This document shows positions 6,264 through 15,571 of a stretch of 64,000 nucleotides of DNA, one piece after another. The notes below the pieces were generated by a model, which was not told the origin of the DNA, searched no databases, and saw only the letters and a list, made by a program, of their open reading frames with translations. The stretch is from Sediminibacterium sp. (lineage in GTDB: Bacteria > Bacteroidota > Bacteroidia > Chitinophagales > Chitinophagaceae), in the NCBI GenBank assembly GCA_030726065.1, contig JANREK010000030.1, positions 45,290 through 109,289 of the forward strand. The letters are read 5' to 3'. Position numbers and translations under genes: made by a program. Within the stretch, counting starts at the first letter, position 1; each line of letters begins with the position of its first letter.

Positions 6264-8606
6264 TTATTTGCAGTATTGACTCAAATAACTATCCACCCCA
6301 GGGTATCCCTTAAGCTTGGCTGTATTTAATGGTGCACATATTTTCTCCCTTTTACCTAATGATATATAGCTCATCGCCATAAAAAATTCCGACTTTCCTG
6401 TATTTGCATTTGAGAATTGTACCGCTTTTTCAAAATAGGGGATTGCTTTTACAAAATCACCACCGGAATAATAACTAATACCGGCATTTTCATAATGCGT
6501 AAAGTTGGCTGGTTCCAATTGTGCTGCTTGTAAATAGAAAGCTGCAGCTTTAATATATTGACGTTTTATAAATGCAGCTTTACCGCTATTTAATAAATTA
6601 GTTACAACATCTGTACTTTGTACGCCTGTTTTATTGCTTGAAAAAATACTATTAACTCTTGCTAAAATGGCACTGTCCATTGGATATCTTGCATTGGTCG
6701 AATCCAGTAAAGTAATCATGTTATTATCAGCACCCCCTTTTACTTCATACATGGCAAGTAAGTATTGCGCATTGGCTTCTGCCCCAGGGCGATATTTATT
6801 ATACACCTTATACGCTTTTTTAACTTCTATAGAATCTTTATTCTTTGCAGCACTAAACATAATATTCTTATAATAACTGGTTGCCCTTGGCCAATTATAA
6901 AAAGCTTTTTTTGCATATATGGCGACACTATCAAATTTTTGTTTGTCAGCATACACTGCAGTTCTTATAAAATCATTATAGTGTAAATAAGGATTGTCGT
7001 TTTCACTTTCTTTTAATAATCGTAAAGCTTCCTCATAATGTTTGTCCCTAAATTCATATCGTGCAATTAATCCTTTAATAGGCAAGGTAGAAGTTGATAA
7101 ATTTGGAATAGCGGGAAAAGAAGCTTTTACCTCATCCAATGCCATTTTAGGATCGGAATCTATTTCGCCCATCACAAACTTTTGAATTTTTAAAGAATCA
7201 TACGTTTGTTTAGCAACATAAATAGATGGAATAATTAATACAAGTGAAACCAAAAAAAAGAGTATCGTAACTAAATTTTTACTACTTCCTTTCGTTGTTT
7301 TTATTTTATCTATATGACTAATGGGTAAAAAAGCTAATGCAGCTGAAACAGCCAACATAGTTTGCATGGCTGTACGTTCGGCGGGGAAGTTTAAAAAAGC
7401 ATCCACGGCATAACAGGTAACCGCCATAAATGATATAGTAGCAGTTAGCTGATAGGGCTTGAATTCTTTTTTACGCCAAATTTTAATGGTAAAAATAGGC
7501 ACTAGTAAAAACATCAAACCAAAAGCAATACCACCAATAATACCTAAATCGGCAAACATTTCAATAAAATCATTGTGGCAATGATAGGGTACAAATAAAT
7601 CATTCGTAAACTCTTTTTCGTAAGGGATGGAAGCAAGTTTCCAATTACCATAACCTGCACCAACAATTGGGTGTTTAGTTGCATAATCAATGGCACCTTT
7701 CCATAAATGGATACGACTTCCTTGTTCACTTTGGATGGTAATGTCACCTGCTCTTTTTGTAACCGTACCATAACCTCCTTGATAACCTTGCAATTCAACC
7801 GCGTTGGCTAAAAGTAAATTAGCTGCAAAAAAACCAATAATGATTGGCCCTAAAAAATAACCAATTTGTAATGCAGCTTTTATTTTGTTTGTTAAACCAA
7901 CAAAAAGAACTGTTGTGATTGAATAGATTAAAAATATAATACCTAAGCCTACATAGGTAGATCTTGTATTCATAATAAATAATGCAACCACACCAAAAAA
8001 CAATACGCCAATATTGATTATTTTAATAAATGATTTATGATTGATAATTAACCACAAAACAAATGGGAATTTGATTAGTAAACTTGCGGCCATAACATTT
8101 TTATTGCCATGATTGCCACTTAAGCTTACAATGTTGGCATCTAAATCCATGGTTTCTATATTTCTAGAAAAGCCTTTTAAAATATAAAAGGAATCCCATA
8201 GTAATAAGAAAGCAATAGCTAATGAAACAATATTGAAAATATATTTTATATCTTTTTTATAAAATAAAATTGATACCTGAACAAATACCAAATAAGTCGA
8301 AATTAATCTTGCAAGCGTAACTAAGGTTTCCGTAGGGTTAATTGCATAAAAATAAGAACCAATGGCCCATAAAACTAAAAATGAAAATAGGAGGGTGAAT
8401 TTGTAATTAAATATTCCAGTTATAGCTTCATTATATGTATTTCTGTTGAAAATTATATAAGCCAAAACGGCAAGATCAAGGGTGCTCGTATATAACCATT
8501 GTGCGCCCATCACATCAGCACCACCAAAATCAGAAACAAAATGTACCATTAAATAGAGTACAGTGATTATGGAGGCGATTAAACCATTATTATCCTTATT
8601 AAGCAT
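6264..8606 (-). CDS. O-antigen ligase family membrane protein with C-terminal TPR region
   Basis: Probable Wzy/WaaL-type transferase of the inner membrane that joins polyprenyl-linked glycans to lipid A core or a protein acceptor. Residues 1-460 hold about 12 membrane helices. The Wzy_C signature lies between them: NTRSTYVGLGIIF, then GSRIHLWKGAIDYATKHPIVGAGYGN and a large periplasmic loop with VPYHCHNDFIEMFADLG, where the Arg and His are the usual catalytic candidates. Residues about 480-780 are soluble TPR-like helices (AAAFYLQAAQLEPANFTHYENAGISYYSGGDFVKAIPYFEKA). Such TPR fusions are also found in glycoprotein-type ligases. It follows the sulfatase gene by 26 bases. Confidence 0.85.
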   Translation of the reverse strand: MLNKDNNGLIASIITVLYLMVHFVSDFGGADVMGAQWLYTSTLDLAVLAYIIFNRNTYNEAITGIFNYKFTLLFSFLVLWAIGSYFYAINPTETLVTLARLISTYLVFVQVSILFYKKDIKYIFNIVSLAIAFLLLWDSFYILKGFSRNIETMDLDANIVSLSGNHGNKNVMAASLLIKFPFVLWLIINHKSFIKIINIGVLFFGVVALFIMNTRSTYVGLGIIFLIYSITTVLFVGLTNKIKAALQIGYFLGPIIIGFFAANLLLANAVELQGYQGGYGTVTKRAGDITIQSEQGSRIHLWKGAIDYATKHPIVGAGYGNWKLASIPYEKEFTNDLFVPYHCHNDFIEMFADLGIIGGIAFGLMFLLVPIFTIKIWRKKEFKPYQLTATISFMAVTCYAVDAFLNFPAERTAMQTMLAVSAALAFLPISHIDKIKTTKGSSKNLVTILFFLVSLVLIIPSIYVAKQTYDSLKIQKFVMGEIDSDPKMALDEVKASFPAIPNLSTSTLPIKGLIARYEFRDKHYEEALRLLKESENDNPYLHYNDFIRTAVYADKQKFDSVAIYAKKAFYNWPRATSYYKNIMFSAAKNKDSIEVKKAYKVYNKYRPGAEANAQYLLAMYEVKGGADNNMITLLDSTNARYPMDSAILARVNSIFSSNKTGVQSTDVVTNLLNSGKAAFIKRQYIKAAAFYLQAAQLEPANFTHYENAGISYYSGGDFVKAIPYFEKAVQFSNANTGKSEFFMAMSYISLGKREKICAPLNTAKLKGYPGVDSYLSQYCK

Positions 8607-8632
8607 GTTTTCTTTTATAAGTGTAAAGTTAA

Positions 8633-10129
8633 TTAATCAATTAATATTTCCACTTTTTTTGAATTACCCTTATAACTAGGCATTGGGGCGTTATTTTTCC
8701 CCAATATTTCCTTAAGTTGGGTAGTTAATTGTTTGGTTTTTGCTGGTTGTTGCATTGATAGGTCAATATGTTCGCCAATATCATTTGCTAAATTGTATAA
8801 TTCTTTATGGCCGTTTCTTAAATCATAAATCAATTTCCAACTACCTTGCCTAATGGCTGATTTGTAATTAATTGCTGGCCCGTCACCTTCAATCCATTTA
8901 TTCGGGTAATGCCATACCAAAACACGATTCGTATCTGACAATTTATTATTCATTATTAATGGAACAAAACTTTTGCCATCCACATTTTGAATAGTCGTAG
9001 CATTAGAAACACCTGCCATTTCAAGAATAGAGGGGAAGAAGTCTTCTGCAATAACATATTGCTTGATGGATGTATTTGCTTTTGCAATTGCAGGCCATTT
9101 TACAATCATCGGAACTCGAATACCACCTTCATACAATGATCCCTTTCCTGCGCGTAAAGGTAAATTTTGAATATGCGCAACATTTCCTCTTGCGCCAGTT
9201 AAGCTTAGGCCACCATTATCACTCATAAATATAATGATGGTATTATTTGCAATATTTTTTGCTGTAAGATATTTCATGATTTCACCTAAGCTTTTATCCA
9301 TGGAAGCAACCATGCTTGCATATTTTGCGTTTACAGTATCTAATCCTTCATCCAAATAGGATTGATAAAATTTAACATCAGGTTGGATGGGAACATGCAC
9401 AGCATAGTGTGCCATGTTTAAATAAAATGGCATTTTTAATCGAATAGGTTCTTCTATACTTTTTAAAGCCTCTAACGTAAGTGCTTCAGTTAAATTAGTA
9501 TCAGAACCATGGTAATTCATTAAATCAGGTACAGATTGATAGGTTGATTTCCCAGGGATATTACCATAATTATCTTTCCCATAGTAGCTTTGCGGATGTC
9601 CTGCAGCATGTCCTGCTATATTTACCATAAATCCAACATTCAACGGGTTTGACATCGGAGTGCCAGCTGATCCCCAATGTGCTTTTCCAACATGTATCGT
9701 ATAATAACCTGCTTGTTTTAATAATTGCGGGTAGGGAGTAATCGTATTAATATCAACCCCATTTATTTTCCATGGCGCAGGATTAAACTGCGCATCTTTT
9801 GCATCTGTCGTATTATTTTTTACTGGAGATGTCCAGTTTGTAACACCATGATGTGTTACATTCATTCCTGTTAAAATACTAGTGCGGGTAGGGGTGCAAA
9901 CAGAATTAGCATAAGCATTTGTGAATTTAACCCCTTGTTTTGCTAATAATGATAGATTCGGTGTTTTGAATTGTTTATTCAATAAACCAATACTGTCACC
10001 AAATGGAACTGAGCTATCCATCCATCCCATATCATCAATCAAGAATAAAATAATATTCGGTCTTTTTGTATGTTGTGCATTTAATTGCAACATATTAAAA
10101 AGGAGAAATGGGATAAATATTTTTTTCAT
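8633..10129 (-). CDS. Secreted sulfatase (arylsulfatase family)
   Basis: Formylglycine-dependent sulfatase that hydrolyses sulfate esters, here exported. Residues 1-18 are a signal peptide ending LNAQ. NIILFLIDDMGW (25-36) supplies the calcium-binding Asp pair. NSVCTPTRTSILTG has the C-x-P-x-R activation motif, with Cys78 the residue oxidised to formylglycine. HVGKAHWG, FYLNMAHYAVHVPI and IFMSDNGGL complete the active site, and the C-terminus has the usual small domain with WKLIYD. At 498 residues it is full length. No anaerobic maturase or FGE is in the window. Natural substrate unknown (sulfated polysaccharide is likely in this phylum). Confidence 0.92.
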   Translation of the reverse strand: MKKIFIPFLLFNMLQLNAQHTKRPNIILFLIDDMGWMDSSVPFGDSIGLLNKQFKTPNLSLLAKQGVKFTNAYANSVCTPTRTSILTGMNVTHHGVTNWTSPVKNNTTDAKDAQFNPAPWKINGVDINTITPYPQLLKQAGYYTIHVGKAHWGSAGTPMSNPLNVGFMVNIAGHAAGHPQSYYGKDNYGNIPGKSTYQSVPDLMNYHGSDTNLTEALTLEALKSIEEPIRLKMPFYLNMAHYAVHVPIQPDVKFYQSYLDEGLDTVNAKYASMVASMDKSLGEIMKYLTAKNIANNTIIIFMSDNGGLSLTGARGNVAHIQNLPLRAGKGSLYEGGIRVPMIVKWPAIAKANTSIKQYVIAEDFFPSILEMAGVSNATTIQNVDGKSFVPLIMNNKLSDTNRVLVWHYPNKWIEGDGPAINYKSAIRQGSWKLIYDLRNGHKELYNLANDIGEHIDLSMQQPAKTKQLTTQLKEILGKNNAPMPSYKGNSKKVEILID

Positions 10130-10176
10130 ACAATTTTAGAAATTGGAAACAGTATTAATTTAAAAAATAGGTTGTG

Positions 10177-11820
10177 TTACTTTTTTGTAATTGTATTGGA
10201 GCTGAGTAAAACATTTCTTGGATCCAATTCAATATTTTCTGGGACACCCTTTACATTATATGATTGACTAACTTGTTTTTTGTTCAAATTCATTTTTAAT
10301 AATATGGGTGTTTTACTATCTTTAGTATAGTAACCAATCTCGATTGGTAAATCAAAATCAAAATTGGTCAATTGTGTTTGCGTTAAATTAATATTGATTT
10401 TATGATTGACAGCATCGTAACTCCAAATTGCATCAATCTTGGGATTCACCGCTTGATACAACCATTGCTTAAAAAATATTTTTAAATCCAAACCGGAAGC
10501 TTTTTCCATTTCTAACCTAAAGTCATCCGTGGTAGCATTGGCATTGTAAAACTTTTTATAATAAGATTGTATTCCTTTTTTGAAATTTTGTTCTCCCATT
10601 TTATTTCTTAACATATGTAATACCCATGCCCCCTTTTGATAAGTTAATCCTGTGGTGACAGCCTCTTTTTCTGCTGTTCTAGGAGCTATAATACTAAAAT
10701 CGGGCATTTTTACAGTCATATCAAAGACTGATTTTTTTGCTTTTATAATCCCTTTATTATATTCAGCTTGTCCATATTCATTTTCAATAAATAATAATGT
10801 GAAAAAGGTAGCGAATCCTTCACTTAGCCATGCATCATCCCAGGTAGTTTCCGTCACTGCATTACCAAACCATTGATGTGCAATCTCATGTATAACTATA
10901 TTTCTTGTACGTTCATCACGCTTGCCATTCACTAAATCCTCACCATAAAAAATAGCAGAAGAAGTTTCCATTCCTCCATTCACACTAGGCGTTTGGATAT
11001 TGGCTAATTTTTCATAGGCGTATGGGCCTACGTATTTGCTATAAAATGCCAATACCTTTTTAGTAGGCTCTTTAAAATCATAAAATCCAGCTTCTCTGTT
11101 TTTTGAATACACCCATGTTTGAATTGATTTTCCTTCAAAATCATCCACATATTGTACCGCAAAATCAGCAACGCCTAAAACAAATAACCAAGAAGAAACT
11201 GGAACAGATTGCTTCCAATGTGTAAACTTTGTATTATTTCCTAAATCGGACTCTTCTAACAATAAGCCATTTGAAACCACTTTATAATGGGCCGGTGCTG
11301 TTACAATAAATTCTGAAGTCGCTTTATCATTGGGATGGTCAATAATTGGTAACCAATGTCTGCCCCGATTTGGCCAGTTCTCATTAAAAAAACTTCGATC
11401 TCCAAATTTAGTCGCGCCGATTCTTAAGCCATCAAAAGGAATACCATGATATTTAATAGTAAATGTGATAGTTTCATTGGCAAGAGAATTTTTAGGGAGA
11501 TAAATGATTAAGGCATCATTTTCATGTGTGTATTTTACTGCAGTATTAGAAATACTAACACCATCTACCACCATTCCTTTGTCTTTCTTTTCCGTTGTTT
11601 TATTGATTAAGTCTAAACGAAAATTTTGCAAGCCAGCTTGCTTAAAATTAACAGTAACTTGGGTAGTTCCAATAATTTCATCATTGCTGTCTGTTAGGCG
11701 TAATTGAAAAACATAATGTTTGATGTCTATATTCTTGTTAATTGGATATTGATCAGCCCAAGCAAATAAGGGTAGGGTATATAAAATGATGTTAAAAAAA
11801 AATTTAGTTGACTTATTCAT
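10177..11820 (-). CDS. M1 family zinc aminopeptidase, secreted
   Basis: Gluzincin of the M1 family, exported through a signal peptide (residues 1-22, ending FAWA). Catalytic motif HEIAHQWFGNAVTETTWDDAWLSEGF gives zinc ligands His311, His315 and Glu334 and general base Glu312. GGMETS at 282-287 is the exopeptidase (GxMEN-type) motif that binds the peptide N-terminus. The protein is 547 residues, lacking the long C-terminal alpha domain of PepN, as in cold-active and leukotriene-hydrolase-like members. It starts 2 bases after the stop of a second M1 gene, so the two are co-transcribed. A role in peptide scavenging in the periplasm is likely. Confidence 0.92.
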   Translation of the reverse strand: MNKSTKFFFNIILYTLPLFAWADQYPINKNIDIKHYVFQLRLTDSNDEIIGTTQVTVNFKQAGLQNFRLDLINKTTEKKDKGMVVDGVSISNTAVKYTHENDALIIYLPKNSLANETITFTIKYHGIPFDGLRIGATKFGDRSFFNENWPNRGRHWLPIIDHPNDKATSEFIVTAPAHYKVVSNGLLLEESDLGNNTKFTHWKQSVPVSSWLFVLGVADFAVQYVDDFEGKSIQTWVYSKNREAGFYDFKEPTKKVLAFYSKYVGPYAYEKLANIQTPSVNGGMETSSAIFYGEDLVNGKRDERTRNIVIHEIAHQWFGNAVTETTWDDAWLSEGFATFFTLLFIENEYGQAEYNKGIIKAKKSVFDMTVKMPDFSIIAPRTAEKEAVTTGLTYQKGAWVLHMLRNKMGEQNFKKGIQSYYKKFYNANATTDDFRLEMEKASGLDLKIFFKQWLYQAVNPKIDAIWSYDAVNHKININLTQTQLTNFDFDLPIEIGYYTKDSKTPILLKMNLNKKQVSQSYNVKGVPENIELDPRNVLLSSNTITKK

Positions 11821-11822
11821 TA

Positions 11823-13490
11823 TTATAGTGTTATTTTTTTCAAGTAATTACCTTTTGCATCCACCTGCGGAGGGGTTGCGCTATTTACTATGATTCCCTC
11901 ACTTGGGATAATAGTTCTAGTAGTTTTGCTATTCGCCAAAATATCAAAGGGTAAATCCATAAAGTGATTATTGACTTTTATTTGAAATTTTTGGAACCCT
12001 ATTTCCTTAATCGTAATGTCCAATACTTTAGTTGTTCTCAAATAAAAATCAAAAAATGGTTTTAAATTTTTATTGGAAGCATTGCTAAATAATTGTTCAA
12101 CATCTGTAGTTGTAACAAAATTATCATAAGTGTATTTTGTATCTGTCGCTAACTTTTTTAATGTCGGAAAAAACACATCATCTCCAATAACATAGCGTAG
12201 GCTATGCATGAAAAAGGAGCCCTTACCATAAATGTCTCCACCGGAATATACTAACTCTTCAGTTGCTTCATCAACGTCAGGTACAATGGGCATTCTGTTT
12301 CTTGAATTTTTACGATGTCCCGCAATGATTTCATCATAGGCAGCCTCGCCACCTATTTCTAACATAGCCAATGCCTCTGCATAAGTTCCAATTCCTTCTT
12401 GAATCCACATATGCCCCCAGTCCTTATTGGTTACTTTATTTGCCCACCACTCATGCGCATATTCGTGTAATAAATTTGCAGAGTATTCTTGTCCATTAAT
12501 AGTTTTATAACTAAACTTATTATCAAAAGTAATCATGGTCTGATGTTCCATTCCTGAATTAGGTACTTCTGCAATGCCAATCTTTTCTTTAGCCCATGGA
12601 TATTCACCAAAATATTTCTCTAATATTTTACTATCTCTTTTTCTGGTTTCAATTACTTTTTTTGCATGCATCGTATCTACTTCTAATATATAATATTCAA
12701 TAGGTACTTTGGTTCCTAAGACAGTAATGTACTCATCTTTAATTACTTTGTATTTCCCAATATTGAATAAAATACAATAATTACTAATGGTGTAATTTGT
12801 TTTCCAATGATAGGTTGATTTGTTCTTTTTTGTTGTTACGCCCATTAATAATCCAGGGCCTGCCACCATTAAATTTGAAGGAATGGTTATTTTTAAATCC
12901 GCCCCTTCATTAGGCTCGTCACTTGGATGATCTTTACATGGGAAATACATTTTTCCACCTTCCCCTTGAATATTAATGGACATCCAATCATTACCATTTA
13001 TATCTTTTGCCCAAGTAAAACCTCCATCCCAAGGCGGTTTAACAGCAACAGGAGGTATACCGTTATATTCAACTAATACTTTTTGATTGCCAACTTCAAA
13101 ACCAGCGGTGTTGGTAATAAATATTTTATCATCATGTTGGTAAAAGGAAGCAGGTTTATTATTGACCTTTACTTTTGTAACTGCATATAAATGAATTAAG
13201 TCGAGTAATAGGGTATCAGTTTTTTTTGATAAGTTCAAACTAACTTCTGTGGAGCCATTGATTGATTTTTTTACCATGTCTACTTCTAATGCAATGGTAT
13301 AATGCCTAATATCCATGATTGCTTGCTGTGGAATAAGTTTACCCCCGGAAGTAAGGTATAAAATATCCCTACTATTAATATTATCGTCGTTTTGACTCAA
13401 TAAAACAGTGCTTTGAAATAAAATAATAATTAACGTTGCACTTTTTATCATTGTGGTTAACATTGATTTTCCAGTTTTAGCGTTTTTCAT
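11823..13490 (-). CDS. M1 family metallopeptidase, secreted
   Basis: Second M1-type gluzincin, exported (hydrophobic run at residues 15-32, ending LLSQ; start could also be Met10 or Met14). Zinc motif LLHEYAHEWWANKVTNKDWGHMWIQEG gives His342, His346 and Glu365. GMEHQTM at 313-319 replaces the usual GAMEN, so the exopeptidase Asn/Ser is His316, which may change specificity. PPWDGGFTW and FPCKDHPSDEPNEGA mark a subgroup shared with the gene at 61149. First gene of the minus-strand run that continues through the other M1, the sulfatase and the O-antigen ligase. Confidence 0.9.
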   Translation of the reverse strand: MKNAKTGKSMLTTMIKSATLIIILFQSTVLLSQNDDNINSRDILYLTSGGKLIPQQAIMDIRHYTIALEVDMVKKSINGSTEVSLNLSKKTDTLLLDLIHLYAVTKVKVNNKPASFYQHDDKIFITNTAGFEVGNQKVLVEYNGIPPVAVKPPWDGGFTWAKDINGNDWMSINIQGEGGKMYFPCKDHPSDEPNEGADLKITIPSNLMVAGPGLLMGVTTKKNKSTYHWKTNYTISNYCILFNIGKYKVIKDEYITVLGTKVPIEYYILEVDTMHAKKVIETRKRDSKILEKYFGEYPWAKEKIGIAEVPNSGMEHQTMITFDNKFSYKTINGQEYSANLLHEYAHEWWANKVTNKDWGHMWIQEGIGTYAEALAMLEIGGEAAYDEIIAGHRKNSRNRMPIVPDVDEATEELVYSGGDIYGKGSFFMHSLRYVIGDDVFFPTLKKLATDTKYTYDNFVTTTDVEQLFSNASNKNLKPFFDFYLRTTKVLDITIKEIGFQKFQIKVNNHFMDLPFDILANSKTTRTIIPSEGIIVNSATPPQVDAKGNYLKKITL

Positions 13491-13696
13491 TTTATACTTT
13501 TTGATTTATATTTATAGGATCAGTGGTTCTTCCAATATTTAAATATAATTTTTTTAAAGCAATCATATACGACTCTTACGAATTATTTATAAAATATTGA
13601 ATTTCAACAAATTGGGTCTTTGTATCTGCCAAATAACCAATTATTTAATCATTTAAGCGCTTTTAATAAACTACCTTCATGCCACATTTAAGCGCT

Positions 13697-15025
13697 ATGA
13701 CATTTCAAGATTTAAACCTAAATACACCTTTATTAAGATCATTAGAAGATGCGGGCTTTTCAACCCCTACGACCATCCAACATCGTGTGTTTCCAATAGT
13801 GATGTCTGGGGCGGATGTTTGTGGTATTGCCCAAACCGGAACTGGTAAAACATTTGGATACTTACTTCCTTGCTTAAGACAATGGAAATATGTTAAAAAT
13901 AAAGATCCTCAAATTTTAATCATCGTTCCAACCCGTGAATTAGTGGTGCAAGTGGTAGAGTCAGTTAAGAAATTAACGACTTATATGAGTGTTATTACCG
14001 TGGGTGTTTTTGGAGGTGTGAATATAAATACACAACAAATTGAAGTAGAAAAAGGAGTAGATGTATTAGTGGCTACCCCAGGAAGATTATTTGATTTAAT
14101 CATGAATGGTGCGTTTAAAACTAAAATGATTAAAAAGCTTGTTATTGATGAAATGGATGAGATGTTGAATTTGGGATTTAGAAAACAGATCACCAATATT
14201 TTAGAACTATTACCAAAGAAAAGACAAAACTTACTTTTCTCTGCTACAATCACAGATGATGTTGAAAAACTAATGCATGACTATTTTAATGCGCCCATCA
14301 CCGTTGAAGCGGCTCCTACAGGTACACCTTTAGAAAATATTATTCAATCCGCTTATCATGTTCCTAATTTTAATACTAAAGTTAATTTATTAAACCTTTT
14401 ATTGTCAACGAATGAGGCAATGACTAAAGTATTAATATTTGCTGCTACCAAGGCATTAGCAAATCAGTTATTTGAACAACTTGAAATTAAATTTCCTGAA
14501 ATAGTAGGTGTGATCCATTCCAATAAAGATCAAAATTATCGTTTCAATACTGTTAAGCAGTTTAAAGCAGGGGTATTTAAATATATCATTGCAACGGATG
14601 TAATGGCAAGGGGTATTGATGTGGCAGAAGTTACCCATGTAATTAATTTTGACACCCCTGATGTGCCGGAAAATTATATACATCGAATAGGACGAACTGG
14701 ACGCGCAGATAAAAAAGGTATTGCCATAACTTTTATAACAGAAAAAGAAAAGGTATTACAAAAGGGGATTGAAACTCTAATGAAACAAGATATCCCAATG
14801 TTACCATTGCCTGAGGAGCTTGAAATTTCAGCAATTTTAACGGAAGATGAGAAGCCTAAGATTCGAATGAAAATCATACAAACTAAGGTTCCAAAAAAAG
14901 AAGAATCAGGGCCTGCGTTTCATGAAAAGTCTGCCAAAAATAGCAAAGTGAATAAAAGAAAAAATCACAAAGAAGATATGCAAAAAAAATACGGCAAGCC
15001 AAAAACAAGAGGGGCTAAAAAATAA
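13697..15025 (+). CDS. DEAD-box RNA helicase (motif II DEMD)
   Basis: ATP-dependent RNA helicase of the RhlE/CsdA type, for ribosome assembly or mRNA turnover. Motifs in order: Q motif FSTPTTIQ, AQTGTGKT (45-52), PTREL (79-83), TPGR (127-130), DEMD (151-154), SAT (182-184), then ARGIDV and HRIGRTGR in the second RecA domain, and a basic Lys-rich tail. Motif II is DEMD, not DEAD, an Ala-to-Met change that keeps both acidic residues. An ATG at 13679 adds MPHLSA; I prefer 13697, since family members begin at MTF(Q/K)DLNL. About 200 untranslated bases lie upstream, with the palindrome AAGCGCTT and a near copy (ATTTAAGCGCT) close to the start. Confidence 0.92.
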   Translation: MTFQDLNLNTPLLRSLEDAGFSTPTTIQHRVFPIVMSGADVCGIAQTGTGKTFGYLLPCLRQWKYVKNKDPQILIIVPTRELVVQVVESVKKLTTYMSVITVGVFGGVNINTQQIEVEKGVDVLVATPGRLFDLIMNGAFKTKMIKKLVIDEMDEMLNLGFRKQITNILELLPKKRQNLLFSATITDDVEKLMHDYFNAPITVEAAPTGTPLENIIQSAYHVPNFNTKVNLLNLLLSTNEAMTKVLIFAATKALANQLFEQLEIKFPEIVGVIHSNKDQNYRFNTVKQFKAGVFKYIIATDVMARGIDVAEVTHVINFDTPDVPENYIHRIGRTGRADKKGIAITFITEKEKVLQKGIETLMKQDIPMLPLPEELEISAILTEDEKPKIRMKIIQTKVPKKEESGPAFHEKSAKNSKVNKRKNHKEDMQKKYGKPKTRGAKK

Positions 15026-15051
15026 AAAAGCACCCCAATAGAGGTGCTTTT
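15026..15051. terminator. Bidirectional terminator between helicase and ndk
   Basis: AAAAGCACC (15026-15034) pairs exactly with GGTGCTTTT (15043-15051) across an 8-base loop, with an A-run on one side and T-run on the other. It lies between two convergent genes and can serve both strands. Confidence 0.85.
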
Positions 15052-15076
15052 CGTAAATACATTATTTAAAGTTGGA

Positions 15077-15493
15077 TTAAAATCTTTCTAATTTAGAAAA
15101 GAAGAAATTGCCTTCAATTTGTGCGTTTTCATCACTATCACTTCCGTGAACAGCGTTTTCGCCGATAGATGCCGCAAAATTCTTACGAATTGTACCTTCC
15201 GCAGCTTGTGCTGGGTTAGTTGCACCAATTAATGTTCTAAAATCAGCCACTGCATTTTCTTTTTCAAGTATAGCAGCTACTATTGGGCCACTGCTCATAA
15301 AGTCGACTAATTCGCCATAAAATGGACGCTCTTTATGAACTTCATAAAATTGACCGGCTTGTGCTGGCGTTAAATTTGTCCATTTCATTGCCTTAACCTT
15401 GAAGCCGGCTTTGATAATTTGATCTAAAATTGCCCCTGTGTAACCTTTTGATGTAGCATCAGGTTTAATCATTGTAAATGTGCTGTTACTCAT
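15077..15493 (-). CDS. ndk: Nucleoside diphosphate kinase
   Basis: Transfers the gamma phosphate of ATP to nucleoside diphosphates through a phosphohistidine. FTMIKPDAT opens the ferredoxin-like domain, and [12 protein letters not shown] carries the active His116. Length from the chosen start is 138 residues, as expected. An upstream in-frame ATG at 15529 would add [12 protein letters not shown], which is not part of the fold and starts upstream of where transcription should begin if the -7 element at 15534-15527 is used. [10 protein letters not shown] at 15493 is therefore taken. It is divergent from the DHH phosphoesterase gene. Confidence 0.96.
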   Translation of the reverse strand: MSNSTFTMIKPDATSKGYTGAILDQIIKAGFKVKAMKWTNLTPAQAGQFYEVHKERPFYGELVDFMSSGPIVAAILEKENAVADFRTLIGATNPAQAAEGTIRKNFAASIGENAVHGSDSDENAQIEGNFFFSKLERF

Positions 15494-15526
15494 ATATATT
15501 TTGTTGAAAGTTTTTAATTGAAGGCG

Positions 15527-15564
15527 CAAATTTACTGAAAAACATCTGATTTATGTTAAATTTG
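15527..15564. promoter_or_regulatory. Divergent -7 elements for ndk and the DHH gene
   Basis: TAAATTTG occurs on the plus strand at 15557-15564 and on the minus strand at 15534-15527. Both match the Bacteroidota -7 consensus TAnnTTTG exactly. No clear TTTG -33 element is present on either side. Counting seven bases downstream, the minus transcript would start near 15520 (27-base leader for ndk), and the plus transcript near 15571, one base before the ATG of the DHH gene. Confidence 0.6.
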
Positions 15565-15571
15565 TACACTT

